Assembly: GCF_014647215.1 (NCBI RefSeq)
Contig: NZ_BMOT01000001.1
Coordinates: forward strand, 186,001 to 250,000
Length of the DNA: 64,000 bases
From: Shewanella aestuarii
Lineage (GTDB): Bacteria; Pseudomonadota; Gammaproteobacteria; Enterobacterales; Shewanellaceae
Reading direction: 5' to 3'
Shown here: piece after piece, positions 9,267 through 19,042 of the stretch
How the letters are laid out: each line of letters starts with the position of its first letter
How positions within the stretch are numbered: the stretch's first letter is position 1
Made by a program: the position numbers and the translations under genes
Notes under the pieces: model-generated
Told to the model about the DNA's origin: nothing
Database searches by the model: none
What the model saw: only the letters and a program-made list of their open reading frames with translations

Positions 9267-9534
9267 CTTGGGACTGTTGATCTTTGCTGGTTAAATTTTG
9301 CTAGAGTTAACAACGTTTTATTTGAGGCGAATGTATTAACGCCTAATCTTCTAAGCAAAAACATTCAACAAAGAGTAAAACGTTTTTAGCCGAACCCTTC
9401 GGGCGGTATTTGTTGGTCATTTTTACTGTGTTATTGGCCTTTATGTAGAATAACTACATCACAAGGTCTCTGCCTTGTACAAATGACCCACAGTTGGCTG
9501 CAAAAACAACTTTAAAAGATCCACAGGCCCTAAG
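9267..9534. repeat. MITE-like intergenic repeat, copy A (about 268 bp)
   Basis: The ends are imperfect inverted repeats. Bases 9270-9285 (GGGACTGTTGATCTTT) match the reverse complement of 9515-9530 at 14 of 16 positions, with CTT/AAG just outside. Internal inverted repeats include AGGCG/CGCCT, CGTTTTA/TAAAACG and a perfect GGTCATTT (9415-9422)/AAATGACC (9481-9488) pair. Local hairpins are GTAG-AATAA-CTAC and CAAGG/CCTTG. The right-hand 145 bases are about three quarters identical to a second copy after hda (35.0 kb). There is no coding potential. Terminal inverted repeats, small size and multiple copies suggest a non-autonomous mobile element. Confidence 0.75.
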
Positions 9535-9859
9535 ATATAGGATTGTTGTCTATTTCAATGGCGATAATTCATCGCTTAAAACGAATTGAGGTTAATTAGT
9601 CATTTGAATTAGAGTATGATTAATATCAAATCGGTCAGCATTAATTAATGCCTAATGAGCTTCTTGGTAACGTTTGTTTTTATTAATTTGGAAGCTTTCA
9701 TTAACTAGCCTTTATGCTTTGAAAGTTAACCGCTTGCTTAAAAGCGAAGCCAATTACGGATTTACATTCATTGATTTTTAGCCCATTTACTTTCTAATAA
9801 TTATTAATTAATGCCATTATTTTCATTTTACCAATCTATAAAGAGCATTCAGAAACCTT
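9535..9859. other. AT-rich intergenic region before yoaA
   Basis: About 325 very AT-rich bases lie between the repeat and the yoaA start. They contain short palindromic ATTAAT strings and presumably the yoaA promoter. I see no gene, terminator or recognisable RNA. Confidence 0.4.
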
Positions 9860-11815
9860 TTGTCTAACACTGACTTTCCAATATTAGCCAAATTTTCCAG
9901 CCTAACTTCACTTGTCATTGCAGAGTTTAGTGAGGGTGGAGCGTTGTCTCGTCATTTACACCAATATCGTAGCAGACAGGTGCAAACAGATATGGCTATA
10001 GCAGTAAGTGAGTCTATGGTTAAAAAGAAAAACTTAATTTTGGAAGCTGGTACTGGTGTAGGCAAAACGTTTGCTTATCTGATCCCTGCATTATTAAGTG
10101 GCAAGCAAGTGGTGGTGAGTACAGGAAGTAAGAACTTACAAGAACAATTGTTTTTAAAAGATATACCTGCATTGCTTTCTATGTTGGATATAAAACCGCG
10201 TATCGCATTGCTAAAAGGACGTAGTAATTATTTATGTCAGCTGCGTTTAGACAAGCAAATGCAGTATGCAAGTCAATATCGTGAACAGGCTTTAGATGAT
10301 TTATTGAAGATTAATCAATGGGCTACGCTCAGTACAGATGGCGATATTGGTAATTTAACTTCAGTGTCAGAACACTCGTCTGTTATTCCTAGTGTTGTCA
10401 GTACAAAAGAAAGCTGCACGGGTAAAAAGTGTGAGTTTTATAATGTATGTTTTACTCGTAAAGCCCGCTTAAAAGCAATGGAAGCAAAACTTGTTGTGGT
10501 TAATCATCACCTGTTTTTTGCGGATAGATTATTAAAGGACACCGGCTTTGCTGAACTACTGCCTGATCCTGATGTAGTTGTGTTTGATGAAGCCCATTTA
10601 GTACCGGATATTTGCATCAGTTATTTTGGAAATCATGTCGGCAGTCGAGAAATTGATAAGCTGCTTAACCTTTTCATTTCTATTCATAAAAACAACATTC
10701 GTGACAGCATTCAAATAGAGCATTTAGCTAATCGAGCCATTAGCGCATTAAACCATTGGCATAATGCCATGTTTGATAACGCCCAGACTGATTGGCGTCA
10801 AGTTCTGGCAACTAAGCCCTTAATAATTAGTTCATGGGCGTTGCATCAATCTTTAGCTGAATTAAGTGAGCTAGTGACGCATCATTTGGGGCGTGATGAC
10901 GATCTTGACACGGCATTTGAACAACTTGTTAGTTTAAAAGACAGATTAAAAATATATTTTGAATGCCAAGATCCGCAAGCCGCATATAGTGTTGAATATG
11001 GGCCTAGATTTATTACGCTGCGAGCATCACCTATTAATGTTGCCAAGCAATGTGAACAATTATTCAATCCAAAAACCAGTTGGATTTTTACTTCCGCCAC
11101 TTTACAAGTTAATCGCCAACTGAGCCATTTTGCTAAAGAGTTAGGCTTACAAAGTGCGACGCAAGTGATTCTAGACAGTCCATTTGATTACCCAAATCAA
11201 GCCATGTTTTGTGTCCCTAGACATTTGGGTAAAGTGGGCCAAACGCAATTTAGCGCAAAACAACTTGTTGATGTGTGTGTGCAAGCCATTAACGCGGCGC
11301 AGGGGCGTACATTTATTCTGTTCACTAGCCATAGCATGTTGGAACAGGTAGCCAGTTTATTGCGCAGCCAAGTGAGCTATCCGTTGCTCGTTCAAGGGCA
11401 GGCAAGCAAGCAAAGTTTACTTAATAAGTTTCGACAATTGGGCAATGCTGTGTTGCTTGGCACGGGCAGTTTTTGGGAAGGTGTCGATGTAAGAGGCAAG
11501 TTATTGAGCTGTGTAATTATCGATAAACTGCCTTTTGTATCTCCAGATGATGCTTTATACCGAGCAAGAGCGACTAATATTGAACGTCAAGGCGGTGATC
11601 CGTTTGTCGAGATCTCGTTGCCTCAAGCTGTGATTGCATTAAAGCAAGGGGTAGGGCGTCTGATCCGTGACGAAAAAGACCGTGGGGTACTTATTCTGTG
11701 TGACAATCGCATTGTAAATCGTGCCTATGGACAAGCATTTATCAATTCTTTACCGCCAATGCATCGTACCCGTGATTTAGATAGTGCGTTACACTTTTTA
11801 AAACAAATTCCTTAA
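9860..11815 (+). CDS. yoaA: ATP-dependent DNA helicase of the DinG/XPD family (YoaA type)
   Basis: This 651-residue superfamily 2 helicase has Walker A EAGTGVGKT at residues 62-70, a DEAH box (VVFDEAHLV) and the C-terminal motif QGVGRLIRD. Four cysteines (126 in SNYLC, then 186, 191 and 197 in SCTGKKCEFYNVC) match the iron-sulfur cluster ligands of DinG-type enzymes. In E. coli, YoaA works with the clamp-loader chi subunit in replication-fork repair; that role here is inferred. The start is TTG 9860 with a weak ribosome site, so it is not certain. The tsaB gene follows, as in E. coli. Confidence 0.93.
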   Translation: MSNTDFPILAKFSSLTSLVIAEFSEGGALSRHLHQYRSRQVQTDMAIAVSESMVKKKNLILEAGTGVGKTFAYLIPALLSGKQVVVSTGSKNLQEQLFLKDIPALLSMLDIKPRIALLKGRSNYLCQLRLDKQMQYASQYREQALDDLLKINQWATLSTDGDIGNLTSVSEHSSVIPSVVSTKESCTGKKCEFYNVCFTRKARLKAMEAKLVVVNHHLFFADRLLKDTGFAELLPDPDVVVFDEAHLVPDICISYFGNHVGSREIDKLLNLFISIHKNNIRDSIQIEHLANRAISALNHWHNAMFDNAQTDWRQVLATKPLIISSWALHQSLAELSELVTHHLGRDDDLDTAFEQLVSLKDRLKIYFECQDPQAAYSVEYGPRFITLRASPINVAKQCEQLFNPKTSWIFTSATLQVNRQLSHFAKELGLQSATQVILDSPFDYPNQAMFCVPRHLGKVGQTQFSAKQLVDVCVQAINAAQGRTFILFTSHSMLEQVASLLRSQVSYPLLVQGQASKQSLLNKFRQLGNAVLLGTGSFWEGVDVRGKLLSCVIIDKLPFVSPDDALYRARATNIERQGGDPFVEISLPQAVIALKQGVGRLIRDEKDRGVLILCDNRIVNRAYGQAFINSLPPMHRTRDLDSALHFLKQIP

Positions 11816-11858
11816 GTTATCATAGCGCCTTTATTTTGTTCCAAAACGGGTTGTAAAC

Positions 11859-12566
11859 ATGACATTTCATTCGCCATTACGTGTACTTGCACTTGATACT
11901 TGCACAGAGTCTTGTTCTGCTGCGCTTTCTGTTGACGGTAATTTATTTACTCGTATTGCCGATGCTCCGCGTGAACACAGTCAACGTTTACTACCTATGG
12001 TTGACGAAGTGCTTCAGGAAGCTAACATTTCCCTTGCAGATATCGACGTTATTGCATACGGACGGGGACCAGGCAGTTTTACCGGGATCCGTATTTGTAC
12101 TAGCATGACGCAAGGGCTTGCATTAGGTTGTGATTTGCCTGTTATCGGTATTTCTACTTTGGCGGCCATGGCGCAAATGGCAATAACAGAGCACGGTGCA
12201 GAACAAGTATTTTGTGCCATTGATGCAAGAATGAATGAAGTTTATGTTGGTCAATTTATTGCTAAAGATGGCATAGCCACGCTAATCGGTAATGAACAGG
12301 TCTGCTTACCAGCAGATGTTGAACTACACTTAGATGCGTCATTATCGATAAAAGCCTGTGGTACGGGGTTTGATGCTTATCCAGGTTTAACCTCGTTAGC
12401 TGCCAAGATAGAGGTGGTTGAAGCGGTAAAGTATCCAGATGCCAAAGCCATGATAGCACTTGCTGAATTTGGCGTAAGCCAAGGTATGCAGACATCAGTA
12501 GATGATTTAGCACCTGTATATTTACGTGATACGGTAACCTGGAAAAAATTACCCGGACGTGAATAA
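11859..12566 (+). CDS. tsaB: tRNA threonylcarbamoyladenosine biosynthesis protein TsaB
   Basis: A 235-residue ASKHA-fold protein. It starts with LALDTCTESCSAALS (phosphate-loop-like motif) and contains the diagnostic block IAYGRGPGSFTGIRI. TsaB is the scaffold partner of TsaD in making the t6A modification at position 37 of ANN-decoding tRNAs. The length is close to the E. coli protein (231). It lies 43 bases after yoaA and probably shares its transcript. Confidence 0.96.
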   Translation: MTFHSPLRVLALDTCTESCSAALSVDGNLFTRIADAPREHSQRLLPMVDEVLQEANISLADIDVIAYGRGPGSFTGIRICTSMTQGLALGCDLPVIGISTLAAMAQMAITEHGAEQVFCAIDARMNEVYVGQFIAKDGIATLIGNEQVCLPADVELHLDASLSIKACGTGFDAYPGLTSLAAKIEVVEAVKYPDAKAMIALAEFGVSQGMQTSVDDLAPVYLRDTVTWKKLPGRE

Positions 12567-12667
12567 TATGGATAATATGTTGTGCGTTATTTTTGTTCGA
12601 TGGTATAAAGATATTTCAATAACGCATCAGCACCTTTGATACATAAGGTCTTGTGAGATAAACATCA

Positions 12668-13102
12668 ATGCAAATTAATTCTACATCGATTCAAAAGGCA
12701 GTGCCTCAACACATGGTGAAAACCTCGTTGAGTCAAGCTGTTGCTGGTAATCGCCCGTTAGGATCAGTAGATGAAATTAAACAGATAAATCCGCCCGCTT
12801 TAAACATTCTTAACACTAATCCGCAATCTGATTCCCATCAGTTTGATCAACATGCCGAGCAAAATCTATTAACTCAAAATCAAATCGAACAAGCCGTTGC
12901 TGACTCTGGTTTATTTGAGTTTACGGGGAAAAATCAACGATACGAAATTGCGACCAATGGTATTGAAAATAAAAGTTCAAAAATACAATATGATATCGAT
13001 GTTGAGTTGAACCGTGGTGCCATACAGACGTATATGATGACACAACATGCCGCTAAGCGTGATGAGATACAACAAATGGTAGGCATTGATTTATACGTAT
13101 AA
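12668..13102 (+). CDS. Conserved-type hypothetical protein, unknown function
   Basis: A 144-residue soluble protein with no signal peptide or membrane segment. It is rich in Gln, Asn and Ile and looks partly disordered up to about residue 70. After that comes a more ordered segment (QNQIEQAVADSGLFEFTGKNQRYEIATNG), ending in a helix-prone tail. I do not recognise the family. The ORF has plausible codon use and follows tsaB by 101 bases. It is probably a real lineage-specific gene. Confidence 0.6.
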   Translation: MQINSTSIQKAVPQHMVKTSLSQAVAGNRPLGSVDEIKQINPPALNILNTNPQSDSHQFDQHAEQNLLTQNQIEQAVADSGLFEFTGKNQRYEIATNGIENKSSKIQYDIDVELNRGAIQTYMMTQHAAKRDEIQQMVGIDLYV

Positions 13103-13112
13103 CAACTCCCTA

Positions 13113-13124
13113 GGGTCTGTTGAT
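13113..13124. repeat. Possible solo end of the MITE-like repeat
   Basis: GGGTCTGTTGAT, just after the hypothetical gene, matches the left terminal repeat of copy A (GGGACTGTTGAT at 9270-9281) at 11 of 12 bases. The remaining 270 bases before the M50 gene show no other part of the element and no matching right end. It could be a remnant or chance. Confidence 0.3.
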
Positions 13125-13396
13125 TTATTTGATGGTAAGACTAATACAGATGGTGCATTGTCGCCAATCCAGTTTGCATATTTCCTTTTGATTGCCTTTC
13201 AAAGCACAATTTATTTTATATACCTTTTAATCTCACAGAGTTTAATTAACGCTGTGGTATGGCTATTTAACATTAAACCGTAATTATTCACAGCAAAAAT
13301 TGTTTGTATCTTAATGTTTAACAGCCATTCCATCATCAGCTTAATTCTGCTTAACTAAGCACATAAATTATTTTTGTTAGGTTACTTGTAACTGTA

Positions 13397-14095
13397 ATGT
13401 CTAATGTGAATCGTAATAACCCGTTAGCTCTATCATCTGGTACTCCAAGTCGGGGGCGGTTTATTGTTGAACTTATCGTCGCGTTTTTATTAACTCGTTT
13501 ACCTTATATCAGTGTGCCTTTTAAATGGTTTGAAAGTTATTTCCATGAGTTATCCCACGGCATAGCGACGTTATTCACTGGGGGGATTGTCAGTCATATT
13601 GAACTGTTTCCCAATGGAGCTGGTCTTTGTTATAGCCAAGGTGGCAATGCTGTGTTGATTGCTTTTTCGGGTTATTTGGGGGCAGCTATATGGGGGTATT
13701 TGATTTTTTTGCTGGCAACCTGGCGTGATGCTATACGTTTTACTTTGTCTATTTTAGCTCTGACCATTTTAATCTCTGTTGTTTTATGGGCACGAGACCT
13801 GCTGACAATTGCTATCTTACTCTGTTTAAGTGGACTTATTTTGTTACCACTTAAATTAACAAATAGTCGTCCTTTAAACAGTTTACTGCGTATATTAGGC
13901 TTGATGATAATACTAAATGCCATGGCTAGCCCTATGGTGTTGTTTGGTTTAGCTGGACAAGGTGATGCCGTCGCGTTAGCACAAATGACTTGGATACCTG
14001 CATGGTGCTGGGTAGTCATTTGGTTAGCGGTCAGTTGTGGCATGTTATGGCTCAGTTGGCAAAAAGTCGATTCAACAAAAGGGAGTATTAAATGA
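13397..14095 (+). CDS. M50-like membrane metallopeptidase
   Basis: A 232-residue membrane protein with about six hydrophobic segments. A zinc-protease motif, HELSH, occupies residues 50-54 (ESYFHELSHGIATLFTGG), at the edge of the second segment. This is the pattern of the small M50 (site-2-protease-like) peptidases. The usual downstream Asp-containing motif is not obvious, so catalytic activity is uncertain. The last codons overlap the next gene's ATG by 4 bases (ATGA), implying translational coupling to the exported methyltransferase-like protein. Confidence 0.8.
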   Translation: MSNVNRNNPLALSSGTPSRGRFIVELIVAFLLTRLPYISVPFKWFESYFHELSHGIATLFTGGIVSHIELFPNGAGLCYSQGGNAVLIAFSGYLGAAIWGYLIFLLATWRDAIRFTLSILALTILISVVLWARDLLTIAILLCLSGLILLPLKLTNSRPLNSLLRILGLMIILNAMASPMVLFGLAGQGDAVALAQMTWIPAWCWVVIWLAVSCGMLWLSWQKVDSTKGSIK

Positions 14096-14934
14096 AACGT
14101 AAATTAGCGTTAGCAATCATGATGAGTTTTACAACCGTAGGCCTGTACTCTGCGCCGATAGTTGTTCAAGCGGAAGAGGTTAAAGTCAATGATGCACTGG
14201 CTGCTGTAGTAGCAAGTGATTTTCGTACCGACACGAATAAGCTAAGAGATACATATCGAAATCCGGCTCAAACGTTAGCCTTTTTCGATGTGAAAGCAAA
14301 TCAAACTGTTATTGAACTTTGGCCTGGTGGTGGTTGGTATGCAGAAATTTTGGCACCCTATTTAGCTAAAAATGGTCAATATGTCGCGGCTAATTTCGAA
14401 ACAAAACCGGCAGAAGACACCCGTCAAACAGAGTATTTTAAAGCTGCTGGATTAAAGTTTGAAAAATGGGTTGAAGATAATAAAGCCACTGTTGGCAATG
14501 TACAGTTTGTGACGTTAAGCCCTCCAGAAAAATTTAAGCTAGGTGAAGATAATTCTGCAGATCATGTATTAACGTTCAGAAACTTGCATAACTGGGCGAT
14601 GAAAGGTCAGTTAGAAGGTGTATTTAACGCGGCTTATGCAGTGCTAAAAGAGGGTGGTTCATTCGGTGTTGTTGAACACCGTGCCAATATTGGCATGGCT
14701 GCAGAAAGTGGCTATATGGAGCAAAATCAAATGGTGGAATTAGCCAAGAAAGCCGGTTTTGAATTGCTTGCTAGCTCTGAAGTGAATGCCAATCCAAAAG
14801 ACACTAAAGATTATCCAAAAGGAGTGTGGACTCTGCCTCCGCGTCTAGCAATGGGTGATCAGGATAAACAGAAGTATTTAGATATTGGTGAAAGTGATCG
14901 CATGACTTTGAAGTTTATTAAGAAAGCGAAATAA
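14092..14934 (+). CDS. Exported methyltransferase-like protein (COG4798-like)
   Basis: The 280-residue protein begins with a clear Sec signal (MKRKLALAIMMSFTTVGLYS, cleavage likely after VVQA near residue 27). A Rossmann methyltransferase-like domain follows: glycine-rich VIELWPGGGWYAEILAPYL, then DHVLTFRNLHNW and LKEGGSFGVVEH. Proteins of this kind are annotated as predicted methyltransferases. An S-adenosylmethionine enzyme in the periplasm is puzzling because the cofactor is cytoplasmic, so the true function may differ. It overlaps the upstream M50 gene by 4 bases and precedes the hydrolase gene by 3, which suggests one operon. Confidence 0.82.
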   Translation: MKRKLALAIMMSFTTVGLYSAPIVVQAEEVKVNDALAAVVASDFRTDTNKLRDTYRNPAQTLAFFDVKANQTVIELWPGGGWYAEILAPYLAKNGQYVAANFETKPAEDTRQTEYFKAAGLKFEKWVEDNKATVGNVQFVTLSPPEKFKLGEDNSADHVLTFRNLHNWAMKGQLEGVFNAAYAVLKEGGSFGVVEHRANIGMAAESGYMEQNQMVELAKKAGFELLASSEVNANPKDTKDYPKGVWTLPPRLAMGDQDKQKYLDIGESDRMTLKFIKKAK

Positions 14935-14937
14935 TCT

Positions 14938-15861
14938 ATGCCATCAAATGAGTCAAAGCAGAATTCAACTCTCGCTTCTCAAGGAGAGCCTTTGACAATC
15001 CCTTTGGCTCATTTATCGCTATCAGCAATACGCTATGGGTTCGATGGCAAGCCAATCATTTTGGCATGCCATGGTTGGCTCGATAATCTGAACAGTTTTA
15101 TTCCACTTGCTGATGAGTTTTTACGCTCAGATCTCGCGAAACATTTTCAGTTAATTACCTTTGACTGGCCAGGCCATGGGTTATCGTCACATCGCCCGGG
15201 TTGTTATCCGTTACATTGGGTTGACTATGTATATGACTTAGATGCTATTGTTAACTATTTAATTCCAGATCCTAATCATAAAATTATTTTACTCGGTCAC
15301 TCCTTAGGCGGGATCGTCGCCAGTGCCTACAATGCAAGTTTTCCAGAACGTATAACTCAGCTCATTCTAATCGAAGCTTTATCCCCTTTGTTCGAAGATG
15401 TAAACCGCAATGCTTCCAGACTTAATAGAAGCTTTAAACAGCATCGACATTTATTCAATAAACCTGAATCCAATATAACCAAAGGTTATGCATCTGTTGA
15501 TGTGGTGGTAAAGGCTAGACAACAGCTAACAGGGATGGACGAACAGTGGTGCCGGATCATTTCGACTAGAAACCTACAGTTTATTGATGGTTTATATTAC
15601 TGGCGAAGCGATCCAAGGTTAAAGTTAGACTCAGCATATCGAATGACTTTTGAACAAGTCGATGCATTAATGAGCCAAAGCGAGACACCAACGTTATTAG
15701 TACTAGGTCATGCAGGTTTTAAGCAGTTAAAATTAACGCAACAGCAGGCTAGCATCTGGTTTAAACGGTTGCAGTGGCAAGAAATCGAGGGTGACCACCA
15801 TTTGCATATGGGTAATGCAGCGGGGTTAATTAACTTGATTCGAGCATTTATTCTAAAATAA
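14938..15861 (+). CDS. Alpha/beta-fold hydrolase
   Basis: The 307-residue protein has the nucleophile elbow GHSLGG (IILLGHSLGGIVASAYNA, around residue 122). The early HGWLDNLNSF (oxyanion region) and a late catalytic His in GDHHLHMG are also visible. It has no signal peptide, so it is cytoplasmic. The substrate cannot be told; lipid or thioester hydrolysis would fit its place before fadD. It starts 3 bases after the exported methyltransferase-like gene. Confidence 0.85.
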   Translation: MPSNESKQNSTLASQGEPLTIPLAHLSLSAIRYGFDGKPIILACHGWLDNLNSFIPLADEFLRSDLAKHFQLITFDWPGHGLSSHRPGCYPLHWVDYVYDLDAIVNYLIPDPNHKIILLGHSLGGIVASAYNASFPERITQLILIEALSPLFEDVNRNASRLNRSFKQHRHLFNKPESNITKGYASVDVVVKARQQLTGMDEQWCRIISTRNLQFIDGLYYWRSDPRLKLDSAYRMTFEQVDALMSQSETPTLLVLGHAGFKQLKLTQQQASIWFKRLQWQEIEGDHHLHMGNAAGLINLIRAFILK

Positions 15862-15922
15862 GCTATGTATCGTTTAAACCGCTATTATTTTGCTTTCAAT
15901 TATGTGATTATGTTCAAAATTA

Positions 15923-15934
15923 AAACGCTTGTAT
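15923..15934. promoter_or_regulatory. Candidate PsrA-type operator upstream of fadD
   Basis: AAACGCTTGTAT fits the AAAC-N3-TGTTT fatty-acid regulator (PsrA) pattern I recall for Shewanella, with one mismatch. It stands about 140 bases before the fadD start. PsrA commonly represses fad genes in this group. The site is short and the evidence weak. Confidence 0.3.
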
Positions 15935-16074
15935 GATTTTCATCACAGGCTATAACGATAACAACACGTAGACTGATTATTGCCAAATCATAATAAGAGC
16001 AAGTAATAGTGATACGTTTTAGCCACTGACGGGGAATGCACGTCTTAGCACAGTGGCCATTATAGGAGACACCC

Positions 16075-17748
16075 GTGGACCAGCCTTGGATTAATAACCT
16101 ACCAGCCAATGTACCGGCTGAAATAGACCCAAATCAATTTCCTTCTTTGGTGGCTATGTTTGAAAATGCAGTAGCGAAATACGCTGATCAACCTGCTTTT
16201 ATCAATATGGGCGCAACGATGACCTATCGTAAGCTTGAAGAAAGAAGCCGTGCTTTTGCTGCTTATTTACAGAATGACCTAAAGCTAGAAAAAGGCGATC
16301 GAGTCGCATTGATGATGCCTAACTTATTGCAATACCCTATCGCCTTGTTTGGTGTACTTCGAGCTGGCATGGTGGTCGTAAATGTTAACCCGCTATACAC
16401 CCCTAGAGAGTTAAAACATCAGTTGGTTGATTCTGGTTCAAAAGCCATTGTCGTGGTGTCTAACTTTGCAAACACATTAGAAGAAGTTGTTGACCAAACT
16501 CCGGTTAAAGCGGTCATTATTACGCGATTGGGCGATCAATTAAGCGCGCCAAAACGTACGTTGGTGAACTTTGTCGTTAAGTACATCAAGAAAATGGTGC
16601 CGAAATATGACTTACCTCACGCACGATCTTTTAGAGATACCTTATCCAAAGGTAGACGTTTACAGTACGTCAAACCAGAAATTAGCGGTGATGATCTTGC
16701 TTTCTTGCAATACACAGGGGGGACAACGGGTGTTTCTAAAGGCGCTATGTTAAGTCATCGTAATGTTGTATCTAATGTACTGCAAGCAAATGGCGCATAT
16801 TCGCCAGCACTTGATGACGGGACTGAATTTGTTGTAACCGCGTTGCCGCTTTATCATATTTTTGCGTTAACTGTGAATTGTCTACTGTTTTTACATAAAG
16901 GTAGCAAAAACCTGTTAATCACCAATCCCAGAGACATTCCAGCTTTTGTCGGTGAACTGAAACGTTATCCGTTTACTGCACTTACGGGCGTGAACACCTT
17001 ATTTAATGCCTTAGTTAATAATGAAGATTTTAAATCGCTCGATTTTAGTGGGTTAAAGTTATCGATTGGCGGCGGCATGGCTGTGCAAAAAGCGGTTGCT
17101 GACAAATGGCAATCGATCACCAAAACACGTTTGTTAGAAGGTTATGGTTTAACGGAAGCCTCGCCATTAGTAACATGCTGTCCTTATAATTTAGATGGCT
17201 ACAATGGTTCTATTGGATTTCCAGCCCCATCAACGTTCATCCAAGTACGTGATGATGATGGCAAGGTATTAGCCCAAGGTGAAACAGGTGAGCTTTATGC
17301 AAAGGGCCCACAAGTGATGCAGGGTTACTGGCAACGTCCTGAAGAAACGGCCAAAGTGATTGATAACCATGGTTGGTTAGCCACTGGTGATATTGGTTAC
17401 ATGGATGAAAAGGGCTTTTTCTTCATCGTTGATCGTAAGAAAGACATGATTTTGGTATCAGGCTTTAACGTGTTCCCAAATGAAGTTGAAGATGTCGTTG
17501 CACAGCACCCTAAAGTGATTGAGGTTGCTGCTGTTGGTGTACCTAACGATGCCAGCGGTGAATTAGTTAAAATATTTGTTGTCGCAAAAGATAAGTCTTT
17601 GACTGAAAAAGATCTGATTGAACACTGTCGTCATCATTTAACGGGATATAAAGTACCAAAACTGGTAGAATTCCGAGACGAATTACCAAAGACCAATGTG
17701 GGTAAGATTTTACGTCGTCAGCTTCGAGACGAAGCCAAAAAGGCGTAA
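16075..17748 (+). CDS. fadD: Long-chain fatty acid-CoA ligase
   Basis: This 557-residue acyl-CoA synthetase activates fatty acids via an acyl-AMP intermediate at the inner membrane. It has the AMP-binding P-loop [18 protein letters not shown], the second motif [11 protein letters not shown] and the FACS signature [20 protein letters not shown]. The catalytic C-terminal Lys is in [10 protein letters not shown]. The start is GTG 16075 with TAGGAGA 6 bases upstream. The gene is followed by its own terminator and then rnd, the same order as in E. coli. Confidence 0.96.
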   Translation: MDQPWINNLPANVPAEIDPNQFPSLVAMFENAVAKYADQPAFINMGATMTYRKLEERSRAFAAYLQNDLKLEKGDRVALMMPNLLQYPIALFGVLRAGMVVVNVNPLYTPRELKHQLVDSGSKAIVVVSNFANTLEEVVDQTPVKAVIITRLGDQLSAPKRTLVNFVVKYIKKMVPKYDLPHARSFRDTLSKGRRLQYVKPEISGDDLAFLQYTGGTTGVSKGAMLSHRNVVSNVLQANGAYSPALDDGTEFVVTALPLYHIFALTVNCLLFLHKGSKNLLITNPRDIPAFVGELKRYPFTALTGVNTLFNALVNNEDFKSLDFSGLKLSIGGGMAVQKAVADKWQSITKTRLLEGYGLTEASPLVTCCPYNLDGYNGSIGFPAPSTFIQVRDDDGKVLAQGETGELYAKGPQVMQGYWQRPEETAKVIDNHGWLATGDIGYMDEKGFFFIVDRKKDMILVSGFNVFPNEVEDVVAQHPKVIEVAAVGVPNDASGELVKIFVVAKDKSLTEKDLIEHCRHHLTGYKVPKLVEFRDELPKTNVGKILRRQLRDEAKKA

Positions 17749-17753
17749 TATTG

Positions 17754-17779
17754 AAAACCGGCATTTGCCGGTTTTTTTA
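17754..17779 (+). terminator. Intrinsic terminator of fadD
   Basis: Stem AACCGGC/GCCGGTT around an ATTT loop, preceded by A residues and followed by seven T residues, starting 6 bases after the fadD stop. Confidence 0.9.
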
Positions 17780-17803
17780 TCCCCAAAATAAATGGAGTAA
17801 GCT

Positions 17804-18922
17804 GTGTTAGCGTTTGAGTATATAAGTAATGAGAATGCATTAGCCTTGTTAGTGGCGCAATATGAGCAAGCCCCATTATTGGTGTTAGACACCGAGTTTG
17901 TTCGTACCCGTACTTATTACGCAAAGTTAGGCTTAATTCAAGCATATGATGGTAAAACATTAGCGTTAATTGACCCTGTTGCGATTAAAGATTTAACGCC
18001 ATTTTGGGCATTACTCACCAATAAAAATATCATTAAGTTACTGCATTCTTGTAGTGAAGATCTTGAGGTGTTTGCACACTATGGTGAATGCCAACCAACG
18101 CCATTATTTGATAGCCAAATCGCTGCCAGTTTAGCTGGTATGGGGCACGGATTAGGTTATGCGAAATTGGTTGAGCAATGTTTGAGTGTTGAACTCGATA
18201 AAGGCGAATCTCGTACCGATTGGATGAAACGTCCTTTAACAGACGCTCAACTGCAATATGCGGCAAATGATGTGTCTTATCTATATCAATTATACCCGCA
18301 AATTTTACAAAAACTCACAGAACAAAATCGTTTGGGCTGGTTATACGAAGAAGGTGAGCGCATCACAGAAGGGCGCTTATCAGGGGCTGATCCTGCAGAA
18401 GCATATCTAAAAGTGAAGAATGCTTTTCAATTAACTCGATCTCAGTTGGCCAGCTTAAAAGTCATGGCAGCATGGCGACTTGAAAAAGCCGTAGCAAGAA
18501 ATCTGGCATTAGGTTTTGTGATCAAAGATCACGCATTGATAGCATTGGCCAAAAAAGGTCCTAAAACCTTAGCTGAACTAAATCAATTGAACGATTTAAC
18601 TGAGCAGGAAAAACGTTTTCATGGCAAAGATTTATTGAGAGTTATGGCCACAGCCGATTTTGATAATCCGCCTGAAGAAGTTGATGTAATTGCGCTTAAG
18701 TCAGGCTATAAATCAGCATTTAAAACGGTTAAAAACCGTTTGACTGAAATAAGTGAAGCTAAGCTTGTGCCGTTAGAGTTCATTGGTTCTAAAAGATTAA
18801 TTCATCAATTCTTATTATGGTTATTTAATGATAAGCAAGGTGAGGTGCCACTGGTACTACAAGGGTGGCGTGGTGAGTTAGTGACGAATAAACTCGATGA
18901 TATCGTATTTAAAGGCGAGTAG
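17804..18922 (+). CDS. rnd: Ribonuclease D
   Basis: A 372-residue 3'-5' exoribonuclease that trims tRNA and other small RNA 3' ends. The DEDDy catalytic set is visible: Asp29 and Glu31 (LVLDTEFVR), Asp86 (HSCSEDLEVF), and Tyr152 with Asp156 (QYAANDVSYLY). An HRDC domain follows from about residue 208. The start is GTG 17804 with TGGAG upstream. It follows fadD after a terminator, so it should have its own promoter or rely on read-through. Confidence 0.95.
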   Translation: MLAFEYISNENALALLVAQYEQAPLLVLDTEFVRTRTYYAKLGLIQAYDGKTLALIDPVAIKDLTPFWALLTNKNIIKLLHSCSEDLEVFAHYGECQPTPLFDSQIAASLAGMGHGLGYAKLVEQCLSVELDKGESRTDWMKRPLTDAQLQYAANDVSYLYQLYPQILQKLTEQNRLGWLYEEGERITEGRLSGADPAEAYLKVKNAFQLTRSQLASLKVMAAWRLEKAVARNLALGFVIKDHALIALAKKGPKTLAELNQLNDLTEQEKRFHGKDLLRVMATADFDNPPEEVDVIALKSGYKSAFKTVKNRLTEISEAKLVPLEFIGSKRLIHQFLLWLFNDKQGEVPLVLQGWRGELVTNKLDDIVFKGE

Positions 18923-18988
18923 TTATATTACTTATGGATTACCGATCTTCGCTGCCCAAATAACCTTATACGCTAATCTCATTTACAT

Positions 18989-19020
18989 AAAAAAGGATAT
19001 GATTAATCATATCCTTTTTT
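18989..19020. terminator. Bidirectional terminator between rnd and minE
   Basis: A perfect 32-base palindrome centred on TTAA. It has an A run at one end, a T run at the other and a GGATATGA/TCATATCC core. It serves as an intrinsic terminator on both strands for the convergent rnd and minCDE transcripts. Confidence 0.9.
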
Positions 19021-19042
19021 ATTGGGTATCTTATTGGCCGTG

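Noticed and set aside
13086..13283. 65-codon frame after the hypothetical gene, with a hydrophobic stretch
   Set aside because: It starts inside the preceding gene, has no ribosome site and runs over the possible repeat end.
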